From Ceratothoa steindachneri (taxonomy: Eukaryota; Arthropoda; Malacostraca; Isopoda; Cymothoidae), in assembly GCA_963969495.1 (NCBI GenBank), contig OZ018325.1, forward strand, positions 200,971,446 through 201,035,445: DNA of 64,000 bases, read 5' to 3'. Shown piece by piece: positions 44,950 through 60,598 of the stretch. Position numbers and translations under genes: made by a program. A model generated the notes under the pieces. It did no database searches. It saw nothing but the letters and a program-made list of their open reading frames with translations, and was not told the DNA's origin. The stretch's first letter is position 1, and each line of letters opens with the position of its first letter.

Positions 44950-46340
44950 AAGGACCACTAATGAGTGTTTGAAATCGGTGTGCTCGAAGAGGCCGCCTCA
45001 CCCGCCTATTTGCTTGGGAACATGTCCGTCCCCTGGCCACATACCTGAAGGGAATAAATGCTTACTCCTCTTTGCTTTTTTTTCTTCTTTGGGTAAGAGG
45101 GCCTCTTTTTTCTCCTCCGAAGGAAGCCCCAAAATGGACGAACCGGCTTCATCCTGGTACATCGCCGAAATGAGAAAGTATCCTGGCGTCTGCAGAGCTC
45201 CGTCGGAAGAAGGAGACCCATCCTTTCCCTTTGAGTTTCCAGAGCCCTGTTTTTCCTGGGGATGATCTTGCATGTGAGTGAACTTTGGCTCAGGGTAAGT
45301 TTTAACATCGTCACTGTTTCCTCCCGGAGAAGAAACCCTACTGTGTGGGAAAAAGGCACCCTGGGGGCCGCGCTCGTCTTGAGAGGAGCTCCCTTTCAGT
45401 TTGCCCTTCGTGATGGGGATCTTGCCCGGAGACTTACTATGCTTGCAGTCAGGTGCTAAAAGCTACGACATGCGACTCCTGCAAACCGAACTCCATCGGA
45501 AGAATTTTAGGGGCGGGACTGCCGCCTACCAAGTTCACTATACCCGGATCAAGGAAGGATAGCGTGGCCAAATGGACCCTTTCGCCCCTTGCCCATATGA
45601 GAAATATAAGGGGGAGCTCTCTCTGTATATATATATAAGAAGCTCGGAGGAGTATCTGATAGAGCACTGGAGTCGGCTCCTTACATAAAAGAGATAGAAG
45701 TGTACGAGGCTGCGCTATTGATGGTAAAGGGGAAACCCAATTGTTAATAGGGAGCACTGAGAGGGGAACGCATACAAGTCAGAGGTGTGTTCCCGCCATA
45801 AACCTCTTCCAGCCTAATAGCAAGGTTAAGCGAGATTTTGCTCTCTGGAACATCTGATATTTATAGTTTAACCTACCAACATTCAGTAAATTAGTGAACA
45901 ATTAGAGAACATAAAGGTTTGGTGGGCTATATCTCGCGTACAGCTGCTCCAGCCTATCCTGTCTCGGGTTTTTGTACTTTCAAGGCTCCAAACCTGGGCG
46001 CGTTAATGTGTATAGTTGGCGCCTGGACGACGACACATAACTACCAGAAATTGCCCATTAGACCGGTCGTTTCCAAAAGGATGCACCTCCCAATTGAGTA
46101 TTCGGAGAGGTAGGGTGCAAGAATGGGGCCCTTACTAGGTTGTACTAATCCTTGACAAGACGGCCATAATCCAAAGGTCTCATGTACAAGTATCAAACCC
46201 AGAAATGCAACCCGAGCCTTTTAGTTGACTTGGCAGCCAAAAAACTATTAAATCCCGCACACCAAAGAAGTAGAGCCTTATGCACTCGAGAATTTGAGGA
46301 AGAAAAAGATCGCTGTTTATTGATGCCTCAAAGCCTCTCT
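44950..46340 (+). repeat. dispersed repeat family 'R', copy 2
   Basis: Same family and orientation as 15900-16900, with best agreement at 45910-46300 versus 16575-16880. Near 45060-45120 it has the TTTGCTTTTTTTTCTTCTTT pyrimidine block. From 46133 onward it lies inside the giant inverted repeat and reappears inverted up to the window end. No coding signature. Confidence 0.6.
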
Positions 46341-46949
46341 TTTCAGATCTTTAAACTTAGATAGAATAAGAAATAAGGAAGGACAAAGGAGGGACATATA
46401 GTGAACGTCGTAAAGCACCAGCTTTCCCAGGTCATTTCAGTAAGCCTGTCCTTTCTAACAGTCACTCATACCGGAAGAACGAGCTTTTCCTCCAGGTACC
46501 AGACGCATCCGTTTACACAGGGTGACTAACTTCTGCGGATAATAGACAAAAGAATAAGGAAAGGCAAAAGAGGAGTTAATTTAGACATTAAGGTGATTTG
46601 TGGAAAATCACAGGCATCCCCATGCCGGACAAAGAGTTTGAGTCTACTCAGTGAACCAGGACTTATGTACTTAGGGGCAATCGAGCTAGGAGGCCGGGAG
46701 GGCGTGATACTCCTCCAGGTAGCAGGTGTAGCAATCAACACAGGGTACCGCCCTGCGGGATTGACCAAGTAAAGCAAAATAATTTGATAGAATCTACTGA
46801 GGAGATTATAAGTCAAAAAATAAAAATAGTTAATATGTAAAGCAAGAAGATGATCAAGAAAAATGGACCGGCATAAACCTCTTCTACCTAAATAAGGGAG
46901 GTGGGATCTGCAAAGCTTAAGACCAATTTCAGTCTTCCGCGATAGAAGA

Positions 46950-48350
46950 GAAGGCAATCACGTGGATGAAGGTAAAGGCAATAGCGGGATTGCGGGGAAA
47001 GGCGATGGAGGGGAGGCAGGGGAAAGCGAACGTGGGGGTGGAGGGGATGGAGATCGCATAGAGACATGAGAAACTCGATCGCAGGAATGCCGGGGAAGAA
47101 GATCACAGCGATGAAAGGGAATGCGATTGCAGGGATGAAAAGGAAGATGGTAGCTGGGATGCAAGGAAGAGCGAAAGCGGGGATGCAGGGAAAGGCGATC
47201 ACGGGAATGCAGGAGAAAAGAATTGCAGGGATGCAGGGAAAGGCGATCACGGGAATGCAGGAGAATAGAATTGCGGGGATACAGGGGAATGCGATCGCAG
47301 GTATGAAGTGGGAGGTGATCGTGAGGGATGAAGGGGGAGGTAATCACGGGGATGTAGGGAAAGGCGATCGCGGGAATGAAGGGGAAGGCGATCACGGGGA
47401 TCCAGGGAAAAGGATCGGTAGAATGGAGGGGAAGGTGATCGTGGGGATGGAAGGAAACACTATTTCTGGGATGGGGAGGCGATCGCGGGGATGAAAGGGA
47501 AGGCGATCTCTGGGATGCAGGGGAAATGATCGGTAGAATGCAGGGGAAGGCGATCGTACGATGGAGGGAAACGCAATTGCTGGGATACAGGGAAGGCGAT
47601 CGCGGGGATGAAGGGGAAAGCAATCGTGGAGTTAGAGGGAAACGCAATTGCTGGGATACAGGGGAAGGCAAACGCGAGAATGAAGGGGAAGGCAATCCCG
47701 TGGATGCAGGGGAAATGATCGATAGAATGCAGGGGAAGGCGATCTGGGGATGGAATTAAACGCAATTGCTGGGTTACAGGGAAGGCGATCGCGGGGATGA
47801 AGTGGAAGGCGATCGCGGGGATGAAGGCGGAGGTGATCACGGGGATGCAGGGGAAGGCGATCGTGGGGATGAAGGAGAAGGCGATCGCATGGATGCAGGG
47901 GAAAGGGTTGGCGGAATGCAGGGGAAGACGATCGCGGGGATGAAGGAGAAGGCGATCGCATGGATGAAGGGAAAAGGATCGGTGGAGTGCAGGGGAAGGC
48001 GATCATGGAGATGGAAGGAAACGAAATTCTTGGGATACACGGGAAGGCGATCGTGGGGATTAAGGGGAAGGCCATCGCGGGGATGCAGGGGAAAGGATCG
48101 GTGGAATGCAGGGGAAGGCGATCGTGGGGATGTAGGGAAACGCAATTGCTGGGATACAGGGAAGGCGATCGCGGGGATGAAGTGGAAGGCGATCGTGGGG
48201 ATGAAGGCGGAAGTGATCACGGGGATGCAGGGAAAGGCGATCGCGGAGATGAAGGGGAAGGCAATCGCGTATATGCAGGGGAAAGGGTCAGTGGAATGCA
48301 GGGGAAGGCGATCGCTGGGATGAAGGGGGATGTGATCACTGGGATGCAAG
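46950..48350. repeat. 24-bp minisatellite, left-arm copy
   Basis: About 58 imperfect units of the type GGCGATCGCGGGGATGAAGG plus GGAA. Because 24 is divisible by 3 and the unit lacks stops in several frames, long open frames arise on both strands (Gly-Met-Gln/Lys repeats on plus, Pro/His/Phe-rich on minus). None has a start context, domain or unique sequence to support a real gene. Confidence 0.93.
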
Positions 48351-48403
48351 TTCATTTTATTTATATACACCCAACTAGCATCCCTAGTATTAGGGATTAA
48401 AAG

Positions 48404-49534
48404 GGGTGAAACTTCAGAAGACCTACGCCGTGTTTGGGGTATTAAAAAACAGTACTAATGGTGTTTATAGGCATTTTAGTCGTCATTTACAGCTTCGGTT
48501 AGGCGCGGAAAGCACATATTTTTTAAGATTCTAGCACTCTGAGTACGGCTCTATTTGCAGTGATACTATCTTAAGGGATAACTGCTTTACGCGCGAAAAC
48601 GAAGCCGTAATGATGAATAAAATGCCTAAAAACACCATTAGTACTGTTTTTTAATACAACCTAACTTAAAGAAACCTAATATAATGAAACTTAACCTAAC
48701 ACATCATTCCAACATCTGTCGCCCCTTCGGGGCGGAGCACTGCATTAAGACATAAAACATTGGAGAGCCTAACAACGTTGGTCTGTCAACTGCATTGAAT
48801 TCGAACCATAAGGTAATTATTTCGAAATGGTGGGTTTCACCCCCATACTCCCCTTTTATTGTGGGAGCTACCGCCCCGCGCCACCGCTATTTTTTAATCA
48901 CCTAGTAGTATCAACAATTCTAAAGCCTAGCATTAGGTTCAAATGCAAAGACATATAAATAAAACTCACTAGTTAATGCTGGGGAGATCTTTATTTTTTA
49001 AAAATAGTTTGCGATCAACCACACTTTTGTCGTTTTTTCTTTCTCACGAAAACAGCTGTCACATCTCCACCTTTTAATATTATAATCGAGCCGCGCCTCG
49101 TTCTCAATTGTGTCGCAATGCTTCGCTTTCAAAATGAGGCCATTAACTATACAAAAGTCTTTTAAATTGACAGAGGAATTAGCAAGAGTCGTTCAACAAA
49201 CCAAATGCGCAAAAATCACAAGACTCCATAATTCATGAACGATTGCCAAACAGGTTTTGGTGTTAAATTCGAAATTAGCGTTGTTATAAGTGCTTGCACC
49301 CAGGTTGCCAATGTTTGAAATAAGGTCGAACTATGTGTTGCCAATGTGTGAAAATTATGGTTTATTTTCACATCGAGAGAATTTCAATTTTAACCCCATC
49401 AAGGTGAAGTATCTTAAAAATATGTACTTTCCGCGCCAAACCGAAACCACATATGACGACTGGAATGCCTAAAAACACCATTAATACCTTTTTTACTACT
49501 AAAAACACGGTGTAGGTCTTCTAAAGTTTCACCC
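48404..49534. mobile_element. fold-back DNA transposon (GGGTGAAAC ends), left-arm copy
   Basis: 1131 bp with terminal inverted repeats of about 130 bp (48404-48530 and 49400-49534), both starting GGGTGAAACTT and containing GAAGACCTAC and a CGGAAAG-CACATA-type block. A probable 6-bp target duplication TAAAAG lies at 48398-48403 and 49535-49540. An inner inverted repeat (48439-48495 with 48604-48658) adds a third, reversed copy of part of the TIR. No transposase is encoded and the superfamily is not recognised. Confidence 0.75.
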
Positions 49535-49540
49535 TAAAAG

Positions 49541-51098
<1,558 letters not shown>

Positions 51099-51099
51099 T

Positions 51100-51680
51100 G
51101 CCTCGGTTTGACAGGGTAGATAAAGGTGTGGTTCGACATGGTAAATGAAGGCGTTCTTCAACACGGCAAATGAAGGCCTGAGTTCAACAGAGCAAATGAA
51201 GGCCTGAGTTCGACATGGTAAATGAAGGCGAGATTCAACATGGTAAAAAAACGCAACAAAGTTCGACATGGTAAAATGAAGGCGTGGTTCGACACGTTAA
51301 ATGAAGTCGTGGCTTGACATGGTAAATGAAAACCTCTGTTCCACATGTCAAATGAAGGGGAGGTCTGGCATGATAAATGAAGGCCCGGGTTTGACATGGT
51401 AATTGAAGGCCTGGGTTCGACATGGTATATGAAGGCTAGGTTCGACATGGTGTATAAAGTCCTGGGTTCGACATCGTAACTCGAGGCGAGGCTCGAAATG
51501 GTAAATGAAGGCGTGGTTTGACATGTTAAATGAAGGCATGGTTCGACATGGTAAATAAAGGCGAGGTTCAACATGGTAAATGAAATCAAGGTTCAACATG
51601 GTAAATAAAGGCGTGGTGCGAGATAATAAATGAAGCCGTGGTTCAACGTCGTAAATGAAGCTCTGGTTCGTCACAGTAAA
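51100..51680 (-). repeat. about 25-bp minisatellite, block A
   Basis: About 23 imperfect units of GTTCGACATGGTAAATGAAG plus GC(G/C)TG. Same family as 54822-55385, but in the opposite orientation. Open frames across it are repeat artefacts. Confidence 0.93.
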
Positions 51681-53175
51681 ACGATTTTTTTTGCTATTTC
51701 AAGACTTTTATGTAGAGATTGGAGGGGATAATAAAGCTCGTATCAAATGTAAACCCCTTTTAGAAAATTTTTAATCTCAACGAATTCGTCACTAAAAACA
51801 TTAAGGACACTAAAGACACGGCGAAGCATGGATATAAAAGCAAACCTTTTAACTTTTATGTGTGGGGAGGAAATAAGTAGGAAAGAGGTTAAGCGGACGA
51901 AATAAGCTTTTCATTTCATAAAATGAGGCAAAAATCCCCTTTGGTATGGAAGGATTTCACCAGCATAGAAATAAATGCATCTGACGATACAAAGGAGGTC
52001 ACATCTTCTATCTGAAATAGGCACACTTTTTTTTTCTTCAAAATGTCTGCCGAGTGCGCTAACAACACACCAGACCCGATATCTTTGCTTCTGGCATAAC
52101 CCTAATGTCCAAAGTGGTGTCAATGTGCACATTTTTCTGATCGAGGAATTCAATTAAAAAGGTTTCAAGGTCCCCTCCCCCCCCAAAGAAAAACCACTCT
52201 TGTTTTCCCTTAATATGACATTTAGTGGTAAATCCACACATTTCATTAAAAGATTTAGTGTCTTCAGGGAGACTTTCCATATTTTGTCATCTAAAAACTT
52301 ATGTTGCACGCGCCCCTTTAAGTTATATGGCTGCCTGTAGGTCGGTCGATCGGTCGGTTGAATTGCAATCATTTTACTTTTTAATGAGTTTTTTTGGCAA
52401 TAACATCGTAATTATTCGGCTCATTCTAACGAAATTTAAAACCTTTTTATGTTTTACATTCTCTTTCGAATGATATAATTACCAAGGTCCCCTCAATATT
52501 AGTCCGGCAATTATTAAAAGAAAAGTAACTGTGGGTCGAATTGTCCCACTTGTTAAAAGTTTTGAAGGTCCTAAAGTCATACGGTCCTAAGATCCTAGGT
52601 CAGTAGAATTGAGAGCACGCGACTTAAGTATGTTGGCCTTGTTTTATTTTAAGCAATCCAGCTAATTCTATATATTACAGGTGCCCTTTAGTAGCATGAG
52701 GTGTGACATATCAGGAGTAGCCTATGTAAATCAGTTGCTGTATCAACCCATCCAACAGCGGTGGCTGACAGCTGTATAAGATCAGAGATGGCCAACCTTT
52801 GAGATGGAAGTTAACACTTTCTCATTGAATACAAAACCTTTCTAATGTTAGATAACTAGTAACTATATAGCTTTATTGTTCTAAATATATCTTATATTAT
52901 TATTCGATTGTAACTAGCAAGCTAATTACCCTACTGTACATGTAGCTAGAAGGTAACTTTTTGATTTTTACTTTGGTGAAAATTAGTTATCATATTATCT
53001 ATCTCATTATTTCCGATTAGTACTAAAATACTGCCATTATCGAAACTCATGAGTGGATTAAATGCTTCATGTTTCAACCCAGCATACAGAACAGCAATAG
53101 AAAGTTTTAGATACCTCATCTTCTGTAAAGTTGAGAAACAATCCTGAAAGACTTCAGGCATGATAACATCCAGAG
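51681..53175. other. no gene recognised; one isolated 128-bp satellite unit at 52385-52512
   Basis: 52385-52512 carries the landmarks of the satellite at 24361-26060 (GGCAATAACATCGTAATTAT, TTTACATTCTCTTTCGAATG, ATTAGTCCGGCAATTATT). Flanking parts show no coding signature. Confidence 0.6.
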
Positions 53176-54215
53176 TTTTTAACTAATAGACAACGTGTTG
53201 TTGTCGATGGGTGTTTTAGTTCTTATTCTAGAGTATATTCTGGAGTTCCTCATGGTAGAGTTTTTGGGCCTTTGCTTTTTCTATTATATACTAGTAACAT
53301 GTGGTTTAATATCAATAATAGAATTCTAGCAATGCTGATGACACCTCTCTCTATGCTCATGTTCCAATCTCCTGCAATGAGACTGAGTGTTGCAGACAGC
53401 CTCACTGAGGGTTTGAATAAAATTCATTCCTGGTGTCTTCAGGAAGGTATGAAAGTGAACCCTAGTAAGTCTAAGGAAATGATTGTGAGTCGTCCTAGAT
53501 CTCTCTCCCCTGCAAATTTGTTAATAAATGGAGCTTGGATTAACAAGGCTGACCAGCTCAAGCTCTTGGGAGTAACTCTAGATTCGAAACTCACTTTTGA
53601 AACGCATCTAAGATCAATGTCTCGGGATATCTCGCAGAAATTGGGCTTTCTTCGTAAATCTAAGAAAATTTATGAGGCTGATAATGATGTTCTTCGCAAG
53701 TGTTTCTTTTCTTTTATTCTACCTCATTTTGATTATTGCTCTGCTGTATGGAGTTCTGCTGCAGACTCTCATCTGAGATTGCTTGATCGTTCATTTAATT
53801 CTGTAAAATTTTTACTATTAGATTTCGATTTAGACATTGGGCATCGTAGAGATGTTGGAGTCTTTGTATTTTATTTAAAGTAGTGAATGAAGTGAATCAT
53901 CCTCTGCATACATTTTTGCCGAGATTTTATCAACCAACCAGAGTTACTAAGTATTCTGAGACCCTATTTTCCATGGCATTTGAAATTGGTCATCATTCTA
54001 CATCTCAGTTTTCTAATTGCTTTTTACTGAGCATTTGTAGATTGTGGAATACCTTGCTCACAAATATTGTGACTGCTCCTACGCTTGATAAGTTTAAAAG
54101 ATTGGCTGTCTTTTTGTTTCCTAACCGTGGAGCTGTTTAATTCTTTTACCTTTCTTTCTTGATGTGCTTTGACCTGCACTGACACCTCTTGGTGGTCTAT
54201 ACAATAATAATAATA
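53175..54215 (+). pseudogene. CR1/L2-type LINE RT fragment with 3' end
   Basis: Plus strand. QRVVVDGCFSSYSRVYSGVP and GRVFGPLLFLLY (53190-53290) correspond to the VPQG...LGPLLF block. NADDTSLYAHVP (53330-53370) is the catalytic box with Asn for Tyr. A long open frame (to 53883) covers LTEGLNKIHSWCLQEGMKVN, LLGVTLDSKLTFETHLRSMS and FILPHFDYCSAVWSS. A second frame (53883-54140) gives the C-terminal SICRLWNTLLTNI and KFKRLAVFLFP. A short UTR ends in (AAT)n at about 54200. Frameshifted at least twice and 5'-truncated. Not the same family as 42972-44300. Confidence 0.82.
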
Positions 54216-54749
54216 ATAGTAGCTAAAGAAATTGAAAAATTTGCCTGAATTTATAGCAGAGGATAACTAATGGTGGTGGTACTCAGGAGGTAGTGCAGCT
54301 GATGATGTCAAATCCAGTGGTGTGGTAAAAACTAAAGAATGTCATTGACAATCAAAGAGTTGAGAGAAGAAGAAAAATTGTCTTTGAGCCCAGTAAAAAC
54401 ACGACGCATCAGTGGTAAGTCCACTACATACATAGGCTTTAATCACACCCTCAAAATCATCATGTAAACCAGCTCACACATCGTTTCTATTCTGTTGTGA
54501 AGTGGGCGACAAAAGAGGAACTGAGAAGGGCTGCTTCCCTTGGCTTCGAAAGAAAAGTTAAAGAATGCACTCTGGTGTTAGGTAAAAAGCACCCCTTGGT
54601 TCAACTAGCTGCTGCTGAGATACTGTGTCCTTACCTTTGTCTAGAGGTGAAAATTGGACTGGTCAACAGCGACTCTTATGAGTTGCAGTTGACTCAGGAA
54701 ATCAGATCTCGGCTGTACCTTTCTCAAAATTACTATCCGATTATCATTT

Positions 54750-54751
<2 letters not shown>
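54216..54751. other. no recognisable gene
   Basis: One open frame begins at 54497 and runs into the (AT)n and minisatellite downstream; no motif recognised. Confidence 0.4.

Positions 54752-54821
<70 letters not shown>
54752..54821. repeat. (AT)n microsatellite, 70 bp
   Basis: Perfect array that ends directly at minisatellite block B. Confidence 0.97.
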
Positions 54822-54824
<3 letters not shown>

Positions 54825-55385
54825 ACCTCGCCTTCATTTACCATGTCAAATCTAGTCCTTCATTCATCATGTCGAACCTCGCCTTCATTTACTAGATTAA
54901 ACCACACCTTCAATTATCATGTCAAACCCAGGCCTTCATTTACCATGCCGAACCACGCCTTCGTTTGCCATGTCAAACCCACGCTTTCATTTACCATGTC
55001 TAACCCCATGCCTGCATTTACTATGTCGAACCCACGCTTTTATTTACCATGTCAAACCCAGGCCTACATTTACCATGTCGAACCTAAGCCTTCATTTACC
55101 ATGTCTAACCCAGGCCTTCTTTTACCATGTCGAACCCACGCCTTCATTTATCATGTCAAACCCACGCCTTCATTTACATTGTCAAACCCAGGCCTACATT
55201 TACCATGTCGAACCTAAGCCTTCATTTACCATGTCGAACCAACGCCTTCAGTTACCATGTCTAACCCAGGCCTTAATTTACCATGTCGAACCAACGCCTT
55301 CAGTTACCATGTCTAACCCAGGCCTTCTTTTACCATGTCTAACCCAGGCCTTCATTTAGCATGTCGAACCCAGGCCTTCATTTGG
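54822..55385 (+). repeat. about 25-bp minisatellite, block B
   Basis: About 22 units of GAACCTCGCCTTCATTTACC plus ATGTC, the reverse complement of block A at 51100-51680. Many units carry CCCAGG or CCCACG in the variable part. Confidence 0.93.
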
Positions 55386-55793
55386 TAATAAGAATACGTT
55401 CTTGCTCCCTTTTAATCCCGCTTTTTTGTTACTCTCCCCGTAATTAAATATTAGGCATTTGTATTGTACAAATTTAAGTTGAAAATGGAAACATTTAGCC
55501 AATAATTTATACAATGGTGTGCATTGTATAAATGTACATATTGTTCCAAATATTACTTTGGGCAATCGCGTAAACGTTGATTCATATCCATGTCTCAACT
55601 TAACCATGTTATCAATGGGAACTCAGCAAAACCATCTGTCACACAAAATATGCAATTAATTGTACGCGACGTCAATGCATATTCTTCCATCAGCCAATTT
55701 CCTCATTTCAATATTAGCCTTCGTTTATATAAACTGGATGACTCTATTCTAAATTATATTCAGACAACTCTAAACTTATACGTACATACACAA

Positions 55794-55835
<42 letters not shown>

Positions 55836-56179
55836 TGCTTATAGCAAGCTTCCCGCCCAGCAAGTAAGGCTATGTTTTTTTAAACTCAGGACACCCCGTA
55901 GTGCAAGAGTAAAAGAGTAGTAGAGGTCAATCATTTCCAAGTGGAGAGATCACCACCACCACTCCACCTGGATGCAATCCTGGAGTGGCACCACCCCCAC
56001 TTGGATGTATTCCGCTGAAGTTTAAGTTGCGATTGAACTTCGACTTCCAAGCCTTTGCATGGGGGTGAGTGGGTGCTATAGAATATCCGCAGCATGCAAC
56101 AGCCTCCCTCTATTCCTAACCTTGTCCCTCCGGACCCGAGGCGATATACATGCATGCACACACACACGCACACCCCCCC

Positions 56180-56181
<2 letters not shown>
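55386..56181. other. no gene; (CA)n at 55795-55834
   Basis: A CA microsatellite of about 40 bp. The remainder is unassigned. Confidence 0.6.

Positions 56182-56245
<64 letters not shown>
56182..56245. repeat. (AT)n microsatellite flanked by (CA)n and (TG)n
   Basis: AT array of 64 bp with CACACACGCACA plus a C run on the left and GTGTGTGTGTGT on the right, so the whole can form an imperfect palindrome. Confidence 0.95.
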
Positions 56246-56248
<3 letters not shown>

Positions 56249-56809
56249 GTGTGTGTGTCTGTGGTAGACTCACAAAGTAGCGTGTGAAGAAAGCAATAAT
56301 TGCAAAAATCCTTTACAGGAAAATGAAAAGAGGAATCCAAGTACTAGGAAACTATCCCTTCAAGTTCATAATAGATATAAAAACCGAAGGCAGCCCTACA
56401 TTGACTACCTAGAATGTAAGGGAACGCCATTCACAAAATATGAATCAAGAGTAAAAAAATTAAACAAATCAATATAAATTAAATAATATAAGGAATCTTG
56501 AGGACATAAATATACACATCAACACAAAGAATGAGTGTTTAGGAAAGGAATTAAACAACTGTACATATATAGATAAAGGAGAAGGAGAAATTAAAGTTAA
56601 AAAAATGAATCATATAAAAGAGATTATAGAAGAGTAAGTTCTGGGAAAGGTGTTAGCAAGAAAGAGAGAGAGAAAAAATGAGAGGGTTGGGAGAGAGGGA
56701 ATGAAGAAGTAAGTAAAATAAAAAAAAAACAATAGACATAGGTTTGGAAATAATTGAATTTAATATGATTTTTTTGTAATTTAAACAAAATATAGGAAAT
56801 ATTCATTAT
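56246..56809. other. no recognisable gene, A-rich
   Basis: AT-rich with GAGAGAGA-like purine runs near 56660-56710. Confidence 0.4.
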
Positions 56810-57230
56810 AGAGCCCAGTTTTTTTATTGCTTTTTAGCCTCAGTTAACCTCTTCGCTCTATTATAATGTTGCAATGGAGGTTTTCTTTGTTGTCACTGGA
56901 CTGAAAAGCCATCTTCTGTAAGCCTCCTCCTAACCGTTGGGGCCGAGACGTTTGCTTGGTCAGCAATGTTTAATTGCTGAGCTATTTGTGGAGAAGTAAA
57001 GCCGCAGTTTCGGAGAGAAGTCTCTGTTGAACTTACCTTGTGCCAGTTAGGTCTTTCTCAGCCGTCCTCTCCATTGTTTATTCTGTAATAGGCTCGTACC
57101 TGTCTTTTCAAGCCTCTTCATATCATTCCTCAATGTACTGACCGGTATTTTAATTTTCGGATTTTTTTTAATTGCACGCCTACCACCTCTTGGCACCTCA
57201 TTGTATCAAGTAAGTATTAATTCTACGATC
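56810..57230 (-). pseudogene. Tc1-type transposase, N-terminal DNA-binding fragment
   Basis: Minus strand. VSTLRNDMKRLEKTGT and, in a second frame, LRNCGFTSPQIAQQLNIADQ followed by SAPTVRRRLTEDGF and NRAKRLTEAKK correspond to the paired-type helix-turn-helix domain of Tc1 transposases, which binds the element ends. The catalytic DDE domain is absent: homology stops near 56810. Frameshift and stops present. Confidence 0.7.
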
Positions 57231-57367
57231 TTGTGACAAAGTGGGGTGGTATGAGATGAACTTCGCTACTTACCACTCCCAAAACCATCACAGTTGCTGG
57301 AAATTTTGTGTGCATCACTCTGGGTGCTTCAGAAGGATCTGCACATAACCACCTGTTATTTCTTCTG

Positions 57368-59268
<1,901 letters not shown>

Positions 59269-59332
<64 letters not shown>
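59269..59332. repeat. (AT)n microsatellite, 64 bp, right arm
   Basis: Right flank of the mariner element and mirror of 50801-50910. Confidence 0.97.
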
Positions 59333-59334
<2 letters not shown>

Positions 59335-59671
59335 TTGTATGAGCATTGGCTATTTAAAAACATACATATATTGGTACCTTTAAAAGCTGCATCAACTCTC
59401 CTACTGTACATGGTATTCGTAACTATGGTATTTAGTAATTTAAATAAAAACTAAAACTTTATATACAGCCATTTTAATGTATGTTTAATTTTATATTATA
59501 ACTAATTTAACTTTTATTATTCTTGTAAGAATCTTAATACCAACCAGGTAAAAGGAAACGTCGTAAATGTTTCCGCGTGAGGCAGCACAAATTACTTTGG
59601 CGCTGTCATGACTCAGGTGGGAAATTCTATTTAATGGGGTTCCAATTCCTTATTAACTTTAATGAAATTTT

Positions 59672-59962
59672 ATGTTTACAAAAGATCAAAGAACGTTTAC
59701 TTTTGGACAAGCGACAATCGAGCTGACTGAGGATAAATCACAGCGAAAGGACATAGTGACTGAGAGAGGACGTGGATGTAGTCGGTTAGAAACTGTTGCG
59801 GCTCGATGCGATGGAAGCGTCGAAGTGACTTGTAAAACACAATTAGATAGAAAGAGTTTCAAAAGCATGTACATATATATTGGACGCGTCAGGTACGATG
59901 TCGTATTCAGAATTTGTGTGCTGCTGTTATTTGGTACTTATAAGACTAACGCAACTAAGTAA
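59672..59962 (+). CDS. unrecognised 96-codon open frame, right-arm copy
   Basis: Mirror of 50171-50461 with identical predicted protein. Its conservation reflects the recent duplication and is not evidence of function. Confidence 0.2.
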   Translation: MFTKDQRTFTFGQATIELTEDKSQRKDIVTERGRGCSRLETVAARCDGSVEVTCKTQLDRKSFKSMYIYIGRVRYDVVFRICVLLLFGTYKTNATK

Positions 59963-60598
59963 TTTATTATACTTTACAGAATCTTAAAAGAATACAGTGC
60001 AAAAAGGTGTCAGGTGTAGCATGGTCAACTGTGCTGCAGTTTACATTTAAATGATTGCCTAATGTCCGCAGGTAGATCTGTGGCTATGTATCTTCCACAC
60101 ATTTTCACTTTTTTTAACTTCTTTACATATATATACATACTAACCTTTGGCGCCCATCAAGACCTTGTAGCCTTCGCAGGGCGCCCGTCTATCGAGCAGG
60201 AAAAGTCCTGACAAAAGAGACTGGTTTTCAGGGCCCGCTTGAAAGCGCCGGCGAGGAAGACTGAGCGTATGCCACAGTCTGAGATGATGAGTACTGAAAT
60301 AAGATTCAACCTTACTTTAATGGTCTTGCTCAGGTATATACACACAAACATTCACTCACCTACACAGAGGAGCACGCACAAATATGCAAAGCCTTTTATC
60401 CAAGAACTGATAGCGTCATCTAAATTCACCAATTTTAGATTTGGCGCCATGACCTCTGCCCATTATAGACGCATCTGACGAAGTGTGGCGAATGATGGAA
60501 AAACGAATGGAGGAAGAATTAAAAGCTCAAGATAAAAGGAGAAAGAAATAGTTCAAATATCGATGGGCAAAAAGAGTGCAGTTATTTAAAACCTTTTA

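Noticed and set aside
46950..48350. Frequent GCGATCGC octamers, reminiscent of cyanobacterial HIP1 sites
   Set aside because: They are part of one tandem unit and not dispersed; all surrounding DNA is arthropod-like.
46958..48400. Long open frames on both strands (up to 245 codons), mirrored at 61733-63245
   Set aside because: They follow from a 24-bp stop-free minisatellite; no unique domain or start context.
52765..52800. GATGGCCAACCTTTGAG as a hAT terminus
   Set aside because: No matching inverted end or 8-bp duplication was found nearby.
51158..55359. Open frames of 108-146 codons with HVEP/FTMSNP-like repeats
   Set aside because: Translations of the roughly 25-bp minisatellite blocks.
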